From a virus: 40,450 nucleotides of DNA. Each line of letters begins with the position of its first letter. Position 1 is the stretch's first letter. Positions 30,061-37,127 of this stretch are shown here, one piece after another. Under the pieces are notes generated by a model, which was not told the origin of the DNA, searched no databases, and saw only the letters and a list, made by a program, of their open reading frames with translations. The stretch spans positions 1 through 40,450 of IMG/VR virus record IMGVR_UViG_3300027760_000042, one strand, 5' to 3'. The translations under genes were made by a program, and so were the position numbers.

Positions 30061-31209
30061 TTAGGCAGTATACTGCGAACCTGCCGAAGAAGACTGCAGT
30101 TCATAGCAGCACTCTTCGCGCAGGACGTTGTGGCCCATTGCGTACTTAGCAAGCATCAGCGTACCCATACGCTCCATGATGTAGTCAGTCTCAAGCGACA
30201 GATCAAGCAACTTCACCGTTGCAACAGCCTCACGGTGGAAGATGATCCCCTGAGTCTTTGCATTGGAGGTGTTGTAGTTGATACCGGAGTACTTAAGAGA
30301 ACCACCGTTCGGGTTGTTACGAACACCCGCATTGTTGTGAACGCTAGAACCGCTGCTTTCATCGGTCTGCGGAATGTGATTGCTCTTCAGAATACGGATG
30401 CCGTATGCCGAGGCAATCTGGCCCGTTGCAATAGAGCCGTTGTCCGGGGAGAAGTCCCGGTTAATTGCATCGCTGTTACCACCGAGCAGGGTGTAGTAAA
30501 CCTCAGGAGTCACCACGGCAAAACGCTCATCGTTCGGCACGTTGCGCTCATCCATCTTCTGAGCCGCATTTGCAAAACCTGCAAGAATACTTGCAGAGGT
30601 CAGAGTGTAGGTGGTGGTACCACAAGGAATCTTAGCACCAAGATACGCAGCATCAGATCCTGCAAAGCGATCCGTGGTTGCACGAGCGCCACCGATAACG
30701 GTGCGGATCAGGTTCTTGTCTGCAACGTAGGCCAAGGAGCGCCCAATTTCAGTCGAGTAGATGGAGCGAACATCGTAGTGATTCTTCATCTCATCGATAT
30801 CTGCAACGAAGGTCGAAGACACGAGAATATCGTCGATGAAGACGGTGCGCTCGTTGTGCTTGAACTTGTTGAGATACTTAGAACTCTGAACAGTCGATTC
30901 AACAGGAGCGGTCAAAGTACCAACAGCACCGCCGGAAGTCTGCGTTCCATAGGTAGTCGTAGTGGACGATGACTGCGAAAGAACAGACTCGCCGGGGGTG
31001 TGATAACCCGCTGCTGCCGTTCCGGTGACGGGGAAGATTGCGGACTTACCACTCTGAATCGTGCGGACACGATGGAGAGGCATCATAATGTTAGCCTTTT
31101 CAAAGGTCGTAACAATTTCACCGCTGAAGATCTTCAGAAAAAGTGCTTCGGTATCAGTACCAGAGTTGTTAACTAGACCAAGGCGTGACGGATCAGTAAA
31201 CTGTCCCAT
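30061..31209 (-). CDS. Major capsid protein (T7 gp10-like)
   Basis: A 382-residue protein (T7 gp10A is 345). The N-terminal part (ALFLKIFSGEIVTTFEKANIMMPLHRVRTIQSGKSAIFPVTGTAAAGYHTPGE) and the later NERTVFIDDILVSSTFVADIDEMKNHYDVRS are typical of the HK97-fold T7-type capsid (E-loop and spine helix). The C-terminus has IIFHREAVATVKLLDLSLETDYIMERMGTLMLAKYAMGHNVLREECC. It is preceded by scaffold and a lysis-type cassette and followed by a strong terminator, so expression is set apart from the tail genes. No slippery frameshift site for a gp10B form was identified. Confidence 0.95.
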   Translation of the reverse strand: MGQFTDPSRLGLVNNSGTDTEALFLKIFSGEIVTTFEKANIMMPLHRVRTIQSGKSAIFPVTGTAAAGYHTPGESVLSQSSSTTTTYGTQTSGGAVGTLTAPVESTVQSSKYLNKFKHNERTVFIDDILVSSTFVADIDEMKNHYDVRSIYSTEIGRSLAYVADKNLIRTVIGGARATTDRFAGSDAAYLGAKIPCGTTTYTLTSASILAGFANAAQKMDERNVPNDERFAVVTPEVYYTLLGGNSDAINRDFSPDNGSIATGQIASAYGIRILKSNHIPQTDESSGSSVHNNAGVRNNPNGGSLKYSGINYNTSNAKTQGIIFHREAVATVKLLDLSLETDYIMERMGTLMLAKYAMGHNVLREECCYELQSSSAGSQYTA

Positions 31210-31407
31210 AGTTGTTTTCTTTCCTAAATTAGTAAATGATTAGATAGAAGAAGGGTTTGCTGTAACGCGCTTAGAGTTCTCCCTCGCAAGGGGCTAAAAG
31301 CAGTCATAGCAGTTTATGCACAATCCATCTAAAATTATGCACAAATGAAAAGAACCCCATAGATTCCTCTATAGGGTTCCGGTTAGACGCACCACTCAGA
31401 CTTGTCG
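31210..31407 (-). promoter_or_regulatory. Capsid leader with 10-bp direct repeats
   Basis: A gap of about 200 bases. Upstream is a terminator (31345-31379). Below it, identical minus-strand TTGTGCATAA copies lie at 31335-31344 and 31314-31323, 21 bp (about two helical turns) apart. The early 17-bp dyad is absent. A late phage promoter is expected here; these repeats are candidates for it or for a regulator. AGGAAAG precedes the capsid ATG. Confidence 0.5.
31345..31379 (-). terminator. Terminator before capsid gene
   Basis: Minus-strand GAACCCTATAG (31369-31379) pairs with CTATGGGGTTC (31352-31362) around a 6-base loop with one G-U pair. TTTTCATTT follows. It ends the scaffold/holin/lipoprotein unit. 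Confidence 0.75.
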
Positions 31408-31656
31408 TCAGGGTACGCTCTCCGGCGCAATGCCGGGTTCTTCAGGCACATCAGCAGCCCACCATCCGGCGGGGATTTCTACACGATTAGCCGACTTGAT
31501 CTTTGTTCCGTCCTTCTGAACTACAAACACCCGCGCCTCCACAGGCTCCGCTAGTTGGACGGGAGTCCCCGATTGCACGAGCAGCACGGAACTTCCGCAC
31601 CCGCTCAGCAAAACGCTCCCTAATACCATTAGCAGTTGGGTCGGCTTGATTGACAT
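31408..31656 (-). CDS. Small lipoprotein, o-spanin-like candidate
   Basis: An 82-residue protein from ATG 31656 (AAGGA 6 bases upstream; the longer frame to 31683 has no site). The N-terminus (MSIKPTQLLMVLGSVLLSGC) is a lipoprotein signal with lipobox LLSGC and acceptor Cys 20. The mature part (VQSGTPVQLAEPVEARVFVVQKDGTKIKSANRVEIPAGWWAADVP) is short and beta-like, ending in Pro. Many phages encode such a lipoprotein in the lysis region. It starts inside the preceding gene in another frame, as o-spanin genes often do. An outer-membrane location and a lysis role are likely; the partner is not proved. Confidence 0.75.
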   Translation of the reverse strand: MSIKPTQLLMVLGSVLLSGCGSSVLLVQSGTPVQLAEPVEARVFVVQKDGTKIKSANRVEIPAGWWAADVPEEPGIAPESVP

Positions 31657-31729
31657 ATGTTTCCTTGGAAACCATCCGTTCAAAGAACTTGAGAATGGCG
31701 GTAACTAACTCACCTACCCATCCCCACAT
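31487..31729 (-). CDS. Small amphipathic protein, lysis-cassette member
   Basis: An 80-residue protein whose ATG overlaps the holin-like stop as TAATG. Residues 2-20 (WGWVGELVTAILKFFERMV) form an amphipathic or weakly hydrophobic helix. The middle is charged (NGIRERFAERVRKFRAARA), possibly coiled. The last 20 residues are Gly/Ser-rich and overlap the lipoprotein gene in another frame, which explains their odd composition. It sits where an i-spanin would be, but is shorter than usual and lacks a clear long coiled coil. Its exact role is uncertain. Confidence 0.6.
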   Translation of the reverse strand: MWGWVGELVTAILKFFERMVSKETYVNQADPTANGIRERFAERVRKFRAARAIGDSRPTSGACGGAGVCSSEGRNKDQVG

Positions 31730-31923
31730 TAGGGTTCAACCTTCTTCTCAGCATCCTTGGCAAAGATCAGGCCAAACCCCGCAGTAACTCCTGCAACCAC
31801 GGTTGCAATATCAAAGTTAGTAGCAGGATCTCCATCAAAGAGTGCCACAACAGCGGCGGAAAGCACAGTAAGAATGGTGGCAATACCAAGAGCAGTAGTC
31901 TTGAAATCAGTTGGCTTCTTCAT
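31729..31923 (-). CDS. Holin-like membrane protein (two segments)
   Basis: A 64-residue protein. Segment 1 is about residues 9-27 (TALGIATILTVLSAAVVAL), then a short acidic loop (FDGDPATNFD), then segment 2 at about 36-53 (IATVVAGVTAGFGLIFA). The ends are Lys-rich (MKKPTDFK, KDAEKKVEP). Two transmembrane helices with charged ends fit small class II holins. The start overlaps the scaffold stop as ATGA. With the next two genes it makes a candidate lysis cassette between scaffold and capsid, a place where T7 has none. Confidence 0.75.
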   Translation of the reverse strand: MKKPTDFKTTALGIATILTVLSAAVVALFDGDPATNFDIATVVAGVTAGFGLIFAKDAEKKVEP

Positions 31924-32648
31924 CGGGATCCTCCAAAGGCGTTAGAAGTGGCAATTCGACGTTCAACATCGGCGCGATAAGCAGGATCCTTTGAATAACG
32001 GGGATCGCTCATGGCGCTGACAATCTCAGCAACACTACGGAAGGTACCACCGCTTTCGGTCGTAGTACCGCCCTGAAGCAGCCGTCCGGGCTTTCCCATA
32101 GAACCATTGGTCTGCTCATATCGGGCTTTGAGTCCGGAAATAGCCATCTTGATGGTAGCCGTGTCTCCACTTTCCATAATAGAGTTGTAGGCATCAATAT
32201 GCTCTTCAGGAATGTTATTCTGAGCCCAAGACACTAGAGCGTTATACTGCTGCTCACCTCCGGCAACTTCCATAATGCTCTTGACGTTGGCTTCGGCAAG
32301 CGCCTCCTGTCCGGCAACATAAGCACGAACAGTTGCTTCAGGAATGCCAAGATCCACAATCTCTTGCACAGACGCTTCGCTTAGGGTGCCTGTCTTTGCA
32401 AACTCATCTGAGTAATCATCAAGGGAATCAAGCGACTTACCCGAAGAAGTTAACTTGGTTTCAAGCGAGGCATAGGCAGCAGCCAACTCCTCAGGCTTCG
32501 TGAACTTTTCAGGAAGCCACTCAGGACGCTCAGGGCGCTTCTCAGCCTGTTCGGTTTCCTGAGCAGCCCGTGCTACGGCTAGAGCGTCCACTTCGTTATT
32601 AGAAGTAGCGGTGTCTCGGACAATGTCGATTTGTTGATGGTTACTCAT
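31920..32648 (-). CDS. Capsid assembly scaffold (T7 gp9-like)
   Basis: A 242-residue protein (T7 gp9 is 307) between portal and capsid, as in T7. It is acidic and helical, with the family-type opening PEWLPEKFTKPEELAAAYASLETKL (the 'PEKF..PE.La.aY..Le' pattern) and Ala/Glu-rich helices after it. The C-terminus is basic and structured (YSKDPAYRADVERRIATSNAF), which in the family contacts the capsid protein. It acts transiently inside the prohead. It overlaps the portal stop by ATGA and the holin-like gene by ATGA. Confidence 0.92.
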   Translation of the reverse strand: MSNHQQIDIVRDTATSNNEVDALAVARAAQETEQAEKRPERPEWLPEKFTKPEELAAAYASLETKLTSSGKSLDSLDDYSDEFAKTGTLSEASVQEIVDLGIPEATVRAYVAGQEALAEANVKSIMEVAGGEQQYNALVSWAQNNIPEEHIDAYNSIMESGDTATIKMAISGLKARYEQTNGSMGKPGRLLQGGTTTESGGTFRSVAEIVSAMSDPRYSKDPAYRADVERRIATSNAFGGSR

Positions 32649-34171
32649 TGGGGTGTCTGTTGCTTCTCAATAATGTTTCCGACGGTCTTTGCGGTCTGTG
32701 GCATGAGATCCTGCTGCATTTGCTGTTGCTGCGCGGCTTCCATCTCACCCTGAATCTGCTCATCAGTCTTCAGCAAGCCCGTAACATCAATTCCAAGGCT
32801 TGCAGCACGGCGGTTCAGGTATTCTCTGAAGTCAATATACTGCTGAATACCGCCGGGACCGAGAATCTGAGCAATACCTTGCAAATAAAGATCCAAACGG
32901 CTCAAATCGTTTCCGCGACCAAGAGCATCAATACCTGTAACGATTGTAGGAGTGATGTACTTCTTATCAATCTTAGGCATCTTCTTAGCCTTCGTCAGCC
33001 GATCCATCATTCGATGAACCAAAGGCAACTGGAACTCCTGAGATAGGATGCTGTAGATGCCGCCAAGTTGACGCTCAATGCTCTGCGTGACTAGACGAAT
33101 CTCTTCAGCAGTTACACGTTCTGCATTACGAACTGAGGCTTCAGTCAGCAAGAAGGCGTAGGAAAGACGCTCGTTGATGGCCCCCATCGTCTGCAAAGCA
33201 ACACCAAGATCTGCTGACTTAGCCACCTGAAGCACCGTAACGTCAGTAGACATTCCCTCAATAATCGCTCCGTTAGGAGCCTTTGCCAACTTGGAAGCAC
33301 GGGTGGTGCCGACAGGGTTCACGAGGAACAGCACCTTAGCAGATGCCGAAGCGGCTTCCACGATGCTCTTGGACAGGCTTTCCAAAGACACCAAGTCGCC
33401 AAAGTACTGCTCTACATAGCCACGACCGTAGTCCTCGCCGTCCACACGATGCATTCGCAAGGCAAGAAAGGGGCTGCGTTCGATTGGATAGATCATATAT
33501 GATCCGGGAATCTCCATGCCACCAACTTCTTGGTACACCTCGACCTGCTCATTGTCCATGACATGGCAGCAGGTATACAGGTCTACGGTGTCTTCAAGAG
33601 AATTCAGGGTGGTCTGAACCGCAGCCTGTATTTCCGGAGGAAGCATTGCAGGGGAAATGGTTTCCTTTAGGATGACCCTGCGGACGTTGCCCATCGGATC
33701 CCGCTTGACCACATAACGATCAAGACGAATAACACGCATTGGGCCTTCGTCAGGAAAATACAGCAGAGTGTTGCCGCCAACAATCAGTTGCTTAACGGCT
33801 TCAAACAGCGGGACACGAACGCTCAGTCCCTCAATTTCTCGCATAATCAGGCGCTCCATTTGCGACAGACTTTGCTCTGTTTCGCTTTGGGCGCTAGGGG
33901 AGAGTTGCTGTAGATTCTTTACGGCTGCCTCATCAATCACAAAACGAAAGAAGGGCGAGTTCGGGGGCAGTAGCGAAAGCAGCAGAGCCGAGGCCAGATT
34001 GTTGACACCTCGCGCACCCACGGATTGATATGGAGTAACAAACTTACGGCTACTCTGATCTCCCTCATCCGGAAACAGGTGTGGCAGGGTCAAACGAGCG
34101 CAGTCACGAGCGCGTTCCAAATAGGTAAAACGCTGTGCTGCGAGTTTAGAATATAGTTCTTTTCCTGACAC
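32645..34171 (-). CDS. Portal / head-tail connector (T7 gp8-like)
   Basis: A 508-residue protein (T7 gp8 is 536). The GTG start has AGGAG 6 bases upstream. Family features are LERARDCARLTLPHLFPDEGDQSSRKFVTPYQSVGARGVNNLASALLLSLLPPNSPFFRF near the N-terminus and YGRGYVEQYFGDLVSLESLSKSIVEAASASAKVLFLVNP in the middle. The C-terminal Gln-rich helix (EMEAAQQQQMQQDLMPQTAKTVGNIIEKQQ) extends into the barrel. The dodecamer is the packaging entry and tail attachment point. It acts with both terminase subunits and the gp11-like protein. Confidence 0.95.
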   Translation of the reverse strand: MSGKELYSKLAAQRFTYLERARDCARLTLPHLFPDEGDQSSRKFVTPYQSVGARGVNNLASALLLSLLPPNSPFFRFVIDEAAVKNLQQLSPSAQSETEQSLSQMERLIMREIEGLSVRVPLFEAVKQLIVGGNTLLYFPDEGPMRVIRLDRYVVKRDPMGNVRRVILKETISPAMLPPEIQAAVQTTLNSLEDTVDLYTCCHVMDNEQVEVYQEVGGMEIPGSYMIYPIERSPFLALRMHRVDGEDYGRGYVEQYFGDLVSLESLSKSIVEAASASAKVLFLVNPVGTTRASKLAKAPNGAIIEGMSTDVTVLQVAKSADLGVALQTMGAINERLSYAFLLTEASVRNAERVTAEEIRLVTQSIERQLGGIYSILSQEFQLPLVHRMMDRLTKAKKMPKIDKKYITPTIVTGIDALGRGNDLSRLDLYLQGIAQILGPGGIQQYIDFREYLNRRAASLGIDVTGLLKTDEQIQGEMEAAQQQQMQQDLMPQTAKTVGNIIEKQQTPQ

Positions 34172-34190
34172 CTAGGGCTCCTGTTTCTTG

Positions 34191-34742
34191 TTAGCGACCA
34201 ATGCGTAGCATAGCGCGTCCGCTTGATGCTCGTGAGGCTCTCTGTGCTGCCTTTTGCTTCAATTTGGTAGCGATGCGATCTTTGCTTGCTACTGAAGTGG
34301 CTCCGGTGGCTCCGGTAGTTGACGATGCTGCCGAGGCTGCTGCGGGGTGGCTGTTGATATACTCCTGCTTTGCCGCCGCAACTCGTGCTTGGTAGGCAGC
34401 ATCCGATTCATTTGCCTTGCCCAGATCAGAAGCATCAAAGGCAGCCTTTTCGTCTCTCTGGCGCTGATGAAAGTCACTAAGTCGTTCCTGTCTGTTCCCA
34501 TCATGCCGCCGCGCATCGCGGACATACGTCTTTCCTGCGTTTGCGGGGTTGGCTTCAAACGCCTTCTTCGCCACTCTATTTCGCTCCAAGTAATCTGATT
34601 CGCTTTCAAGATCGTTATAACGAGTCACTTGAGAAGTAAAAGGATTAACGATATTTCGCGTTGGGGCCACAAAACCCGCAAGGGGGTCGGGCTGTTTCGG
34701 CTTGTTAGCGGCGCCCGCCATCATTGCTGCTAGGAAACACAT
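34191..34742 (-). CDS. Candidate virion-associated protein (gp6.7-like position)
   Basis: A 183-residue protein. I chose ATG 34742, which has AGGA 6 bases upstream; an ATG two codons earlier is possible. The N-terminus is Met-Cys followed by a short hydrophobic stretch (MCFLAAMMAGAANKPKQPDPLAGF), like T7 gp6.7 (MCFSPKIK) and several virion proteins. The middle is very charged and helical (RHDGNRQERLSDFHQRQRDEKAAF). The C-terminus is a basic Ala/Ser-rich tail ending ASSGRAMLRIGR. The location between the exonuclease and portal genes fits a virion-associated protein. The similarity is loose. Confidence 0.55.
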   Translation of the reverse strand: MCFLAAMMAGAANKPKQPDPLAGFVAPTRNIVNPFTSQVTRYNDLESESDYLERNRVAKKAFEANPANAGKTYVRDARRHDGNRQERLSDFHQRQRDEKAAFDASDLGKANESDAAYQARVAAAKQEYINSHPAAASAASSTTGATGATSVASKDRIATKLKQKAAQRASRASSGRAMLRIGR

Positions 34743-34813
34743 TAGCATCCTGCTTTCTGAATAAGAAATTTATTACGCTTTTTTTCAATCTTAAGGGCTT
34801 TATTTTTCTTCAT
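34742..34813 (-). CDS. Possible 23-residue basic peptide
   Basis: An open frame from ATG 34813, directly after the upstream stop (TAAATG), to TAA at 34742, which overlaps the next start. It encodes MKKNKALKIEKKRNKFLIQK and three further residues. Thirteen of the residues are charged or polar-basic. There is no good ribosome-binding site, and this may be only a leader that couples translation of its neighbours. Confidence 0.3.
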   Translation of the reverse strand: MKKNKALKIEKKRNKFLIQKAGC

Positions 34814-35347
34814 TTAGTTTGCTTTCTTAATTACAAGGCTAGACTTACCCATAAACTGCGCTCCACGAGCAACCTTGAGTCGCCCTGTATTGCTCTTGGC
34901 AACCGAAGTTTCGGTATTCTTTGGTTCGGTATAAGTGGACTTAATACCCAAACGATCAGACGTATATTTCTTAAGCCCCGCCTTGTTCAGCATTGAGGGG
35001 TCGCGGGCAACTTTAGTCTTTGTGCCATCCGCTGCATACGTCTTTTCGTCTGAAAACACCTTGGAATAAAGTTTAGGAGCCTTGGGAGCCTTGGGAGCCT
35101 TGGGAGGCTTTGGGGTCTTCGGGGGATTAGCCTTAGGAGCCGCCGATGCGCTCTTTTGCGGCGCGGTGTAAGCATTCGCATTAGGAACACCTGCATCGTT
35201 TCGCCACCATCCGGCAAAAGAATTTGCAATAGGGGCTCGTTCCCATCCGGCAAAATAAACAGGGGCTTCAGGAGTGAGTCCGGCGGCTTTATTTCGTGCC
35301 GCTTGCATATCAGCCTCATAAGCCATTCGTTCCCAATAAGAAGCCAT
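34814..35347 (-). CDS. Hypothetical protein with Pro-Lys-Ala linker
   Basis: A 177-residue protein from ATG 35347. The first 55 residues (MASYWERMAYEADMQAARNKAAGLTPEAPVYFAGWERAP) look folded and aromatic-rich. Residues about 65-92 are a low-complexity linker (KANPPKTPKPPKAPKAPKAPK) with repeated PPK/APK units. The rest is basic with YTSDRLGIKSTYTEP. No motif is recognised. The gene lies just before the gp6.7-like candidate and portal genes, so a structural role is plausible; the linker resembles those that join virion domains. The function is unknown. Confidence 0.6.
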   Translation of the reverse strand: MASYWERMAYEADMQAARNKAAGLTPEAPVYFAGWERAPIANSFAGWWRNDAGVPNANAYTAPQKSASAAPKANPPKTPKPPKAPKAPKAPKLYSKVFSDEKTYAADGTKTKVARDPSMLNKAGLKKYTSDRLGIKSTYTEPKNTETSVAKSNTGRLKVARGAQFMGKSSLVIKKAN

Positions 35348-35360
35348 GTGGTTTTCCCTA

Positions 35361-35561
35361 TTAATCTAGAAGCGACTCGTTTTGATCATTGAAGACACGC
35401 TGCAGGTGCAAAAACACCGCACGTTGTCCCGCATAAAAGTAAATTTCTTGGACTGTTTCCCCAATCTTGGCACACCGCTCCGGGTACAGATCAGAAAGCA
35501 CCCGCAGCAGTTCTTCGGAAATCGGAGGAAACACGCTATCCTTAGATATGTTATTATTCAT
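35361..35561 (-). CDS. Small conserved phage protein (IYFYAGQRAVF type)
   Basis: A 66-residue protein. I chose ATG 35561 (MNNNISKDS) with AAAGGAAA upstream. The pattern LLRVLSDLYPERCAKIGETVQEIYFYAGQRAVFLHLQRVFNDQNE is one I associate with small phage proteins near the exonuclease and portal genes: an (F/Y)PE(R/)C turn followed by E..(I/V)YFYAGQR. It is helical and probably part of a complex. The function is unknown. It overlaps the end of the Nmad1-like gene. Confidence 0.65.
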   Translation of the reverse strand: MNNNISKDSVFPPISEELLRVLSDLYPERCAKIGETVQEIYFYAGQRAVFLHLQRVFNDQNESLLD

Positions 35562-35892
35562 CTGTTTCCTTTGCGCTTTGGATGAATGCGTACAGAATAA
35601 TGACATAATTGATCATATCAAGGACGGTGTCCCGCAGGGCTTCATCCTTAACCCTGAATTCTCCGGTAGTCAGGAAGGTAGAGAGCCGGGACATCTTGTC
35701 CGTCAGGCGAACCATGATCCCGGCCTCCGTCTTGCAGATCCCCATAGACTCGCAGCGGGTAAAGTTCAGAAAGGGGTGCTTATCGTCCTTCCCCCCGCTG
35801 TAATCATGGTTTTTACGCTCAGAGAGCGCACGGGCTTCATCACACAGTTCCTTATGCATTGCTAGCAGTCGCGTACGATTCATGGCTTCCAT
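35554..35892 (-). CDS. Nmad1/DUF1599-like protein
   Basis: A 112-residue protein. I chose ATG 35892 (MEAMNRTRL) because AAGGAAG lies 7 bases upstream. The pattern KNHDYSGGKDDKHPFLNFTRCESMGICKTEAGIMVRLTDKMSRLSTFL...VKDEALRDTVLDMINYVIILYAF matches the nucleotide modification associated domain 1 (DUF1599), with conserved N-DY, NF, RL-DK-R and EA-DT--D--NY. The family is related in shape to MazG/dUTPase-type all-alpha enzymes, but its activity is not settled. Its place beside exonuclease and polymerase genes suggests a role in nucleotide or DNA metabolism. Confidence 0.78.
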   Translation of the reverse strand: MEAMNRTRLLAMHKELCDEARALSERKNHDYSGGKDDKHPFLNFTRCESMGICKTEAGIMVRLTDKMSRLSTFLTTGEFRVKDEALRDTVLDMINYVIILYAFIQSAKETDE

Positions 35893-36611
35893 AGAGATAC
35901 TTCCTTGGTTTCCCAGTTGTATTCGCCGTGGCGAAGGATGCGGGCGCAACGAGCCTGAGTAAGCGCATACTCCTCGTTAAATCCATTGTTAGTATAAGCC
36001 TCCAGAACTTCACTCCATGTACCGTTCTTGAGGATCTTGGCTGCGGTCACCGGACCTACTCCTTCCAGTCCCGGATAGCCATCGGTCTTGTCGCCAGTCA
36101 GGGTCTGCATCAGCCAGTTGCGATCAGCCTCTTCCTTGGTGATCAGGACTGGCTCCTCGTCCTTGTCGGGATTCCAGAGCATTCCGGGAATGCACTTGAG
36201 ATCCTTGTCGGAAGAGATGATGATGGGATTGATGTAGGAGCCCTCAGTCTGCAGGATGCCGATGATGTCATCTCCCTCAAGCATCGGCTCTTCCTTGACG
36301 CAGTATGCCTTGCTCAGCATCTCCTTCACGGCCTTGTATCCACAGGGCTTGCGACAAGCCTTACGGTGGGCCTTGTAGGTCGGGAAGATATGCTTGCGGA
36401 AGTTGTCCTTGCCCGTGAACCCAAGCACCGCGAAGCCACCATTCAACTTTGTCATCCACGACCGAATGGTGGTCTCGCAGAGGTGCAGGGCTTCTTTGTT
36501 GTTGCAAAATGCAACATCGGTATCGTCATCAAAGCGGGCAACATACTCCACCGCAGAGCAGATGCCATAGATCAGGATGTCACCATCGACAAGTAGCGTT
36601 CTCATTTTCAT
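35880..36611 (-). CDS. T7 gp6-like 5'-3' exonuclease
   Basis: A 243-residue FEN-type nuclease (T7 gp6 is 300). Conserved parts are LLVDGDILIYG (D9, D11), FRKHIFPTYKAHR (arch region), EPMLEGDDIIGIL, IIISSDKDLKCIPG with the acidic metal ligands, and the helix-three-turn-helix TGDKTDGYPGLEGVGPVTAAKIL. It removes RNA primers and degrades host DNA to supply nucleotides. ATG 36611 overlaps the upstream TGA as ATGA; a second ATG two codons on is possible. Confidence 0.92.
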   Translation of the reverse strand: MKMRTLLVDGDILIYGICSAVEYVARFDDDTDVAFCNNKEALHLCETTIRSWMTKLNGGFAVLGFTGKDNFRKHIFPTYKAHRKACRKPCGYKAVKEMLSKAYCVKEEPMLEGDDIIGILQTEGSYINPIIISSDKDLKCIPGMLWNPDKDEEPVLITKEEADRNWLMQTLTGDKTDGYPGLEGVGPVTAAKILKNGTWSEVLEAYTNNGFNEEYALTQARCARILRHGEYNWETKEVSLWKP

Positions 36612-36811
36612 TCATCCATCTGGGCTTCAGCAGCCCGACCAAGGACTTCAATAAGTCCAAAGGCTCCGTGCATTGTGGACTTGACGCAGATGCTGTAGTT
36701 GTCGCTGTTCTTTCCCTTCGTGCTGAACCCGACAAACACCAGTTCATCGAAACGCCGTTTCAGTTCGTGGACTAGTTCATCATCCGTCATGTACTCAATT
36801 GGTGTAGACAT
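36608..36811 (-). CDS. Small conserved hypothetical protein
   Basis: A 67-residue protein directly before the exonuclease and coupled to it by an ATGA overlap. The pattern DDELVHELKRRFDELVFVGFSTKG...MHGAFGLIEVLGRAAEAQ is a helix followed by two strands and a helix; I associate it with unannotated small phage proteins. The ribosome-binding site is weak (AAGAGA). It starts inside the end of the LAGLIDADG frame, so it would be cut if that element is mobile. No function assigned. Confidence 0.6.
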   Translation of the reverse strand: MSTPIEYMTDDELVHELKRRFDELVFVGFSTKGKNSDNYSICVKSTMHGAFGLIEVLGRAAEAQMDE

Positions 36812-37127
36812 TCTTAAGTCTCTTAAGGGTTTTGATGTGTCTAAGTCGTTCTGACTTTATGGTTGCTGCAGCCGCCTGAAACAAGGCGCAGATCTGTGAG
36901 TGCTTGATGATGCTGTATCGAGCCACGCAGGAGAGGTAGGTCAGGGCTTTCTTTCCATAGAGGGTCCAGACGTAAACGCCTTTCTCCTTAATCCTGACGC
37001 TGCCACCCCACTTTTCCTGCATTGAAACAAGCACTCCATAATGTTTGTTCGTGACTTCAATGCTTGGGCTCTTGTTCCAACGAATGCAGCCCTCGCCATC
37101 AAGCAGTCCGGCTGCATAGGCATTCAA
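36795..37127 (-). CDS. LAGLIDADG-type homing endonuclease-like protein
   Basis: A 110-residue frame that begins at TTG 37125-37127, overlapping the DNA polymerase TGA as TTGA; a longer frame (to 37217) would run inside the polymerase. The N-terminus LNAYAAGLLDGEGCIRW contains one LAGLIDADG-like motif (AAGLLDGEG, residues 5-13). A beta-rich saddle follows (SIEVTNKHYGVLVSMQEKWGGSVRIKEKGVYVWTLYGKKALTYL) and a basic helix (IKSERLRHIKTLKRLKN). One motif per chain would mean a homodimer. The start codon is inferred, with no clear ribosome-binding site, so translation is probably coupled to polymerase. It may target a site near the polymerase gene. Confidence 0.7.
   Translation of the reverse strand: MNAYAAGLLDGEGCIRWNKSPSIEVTNKHYGVLVSMQEKWGGSVRIKEKGVYVWTLYGKKALTYLSCVARYSIIKHSQICALFQAAAATIKSERLRHIKTLKRLKNVYTN

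Noticed and set aside
36941-37123. 60-codon minus-strand frame starting ATG at 37123
   Set aside because: It overlaps the LAGLIDADG frame in another phase; the LAGLIDADG motif shows which frame is real.
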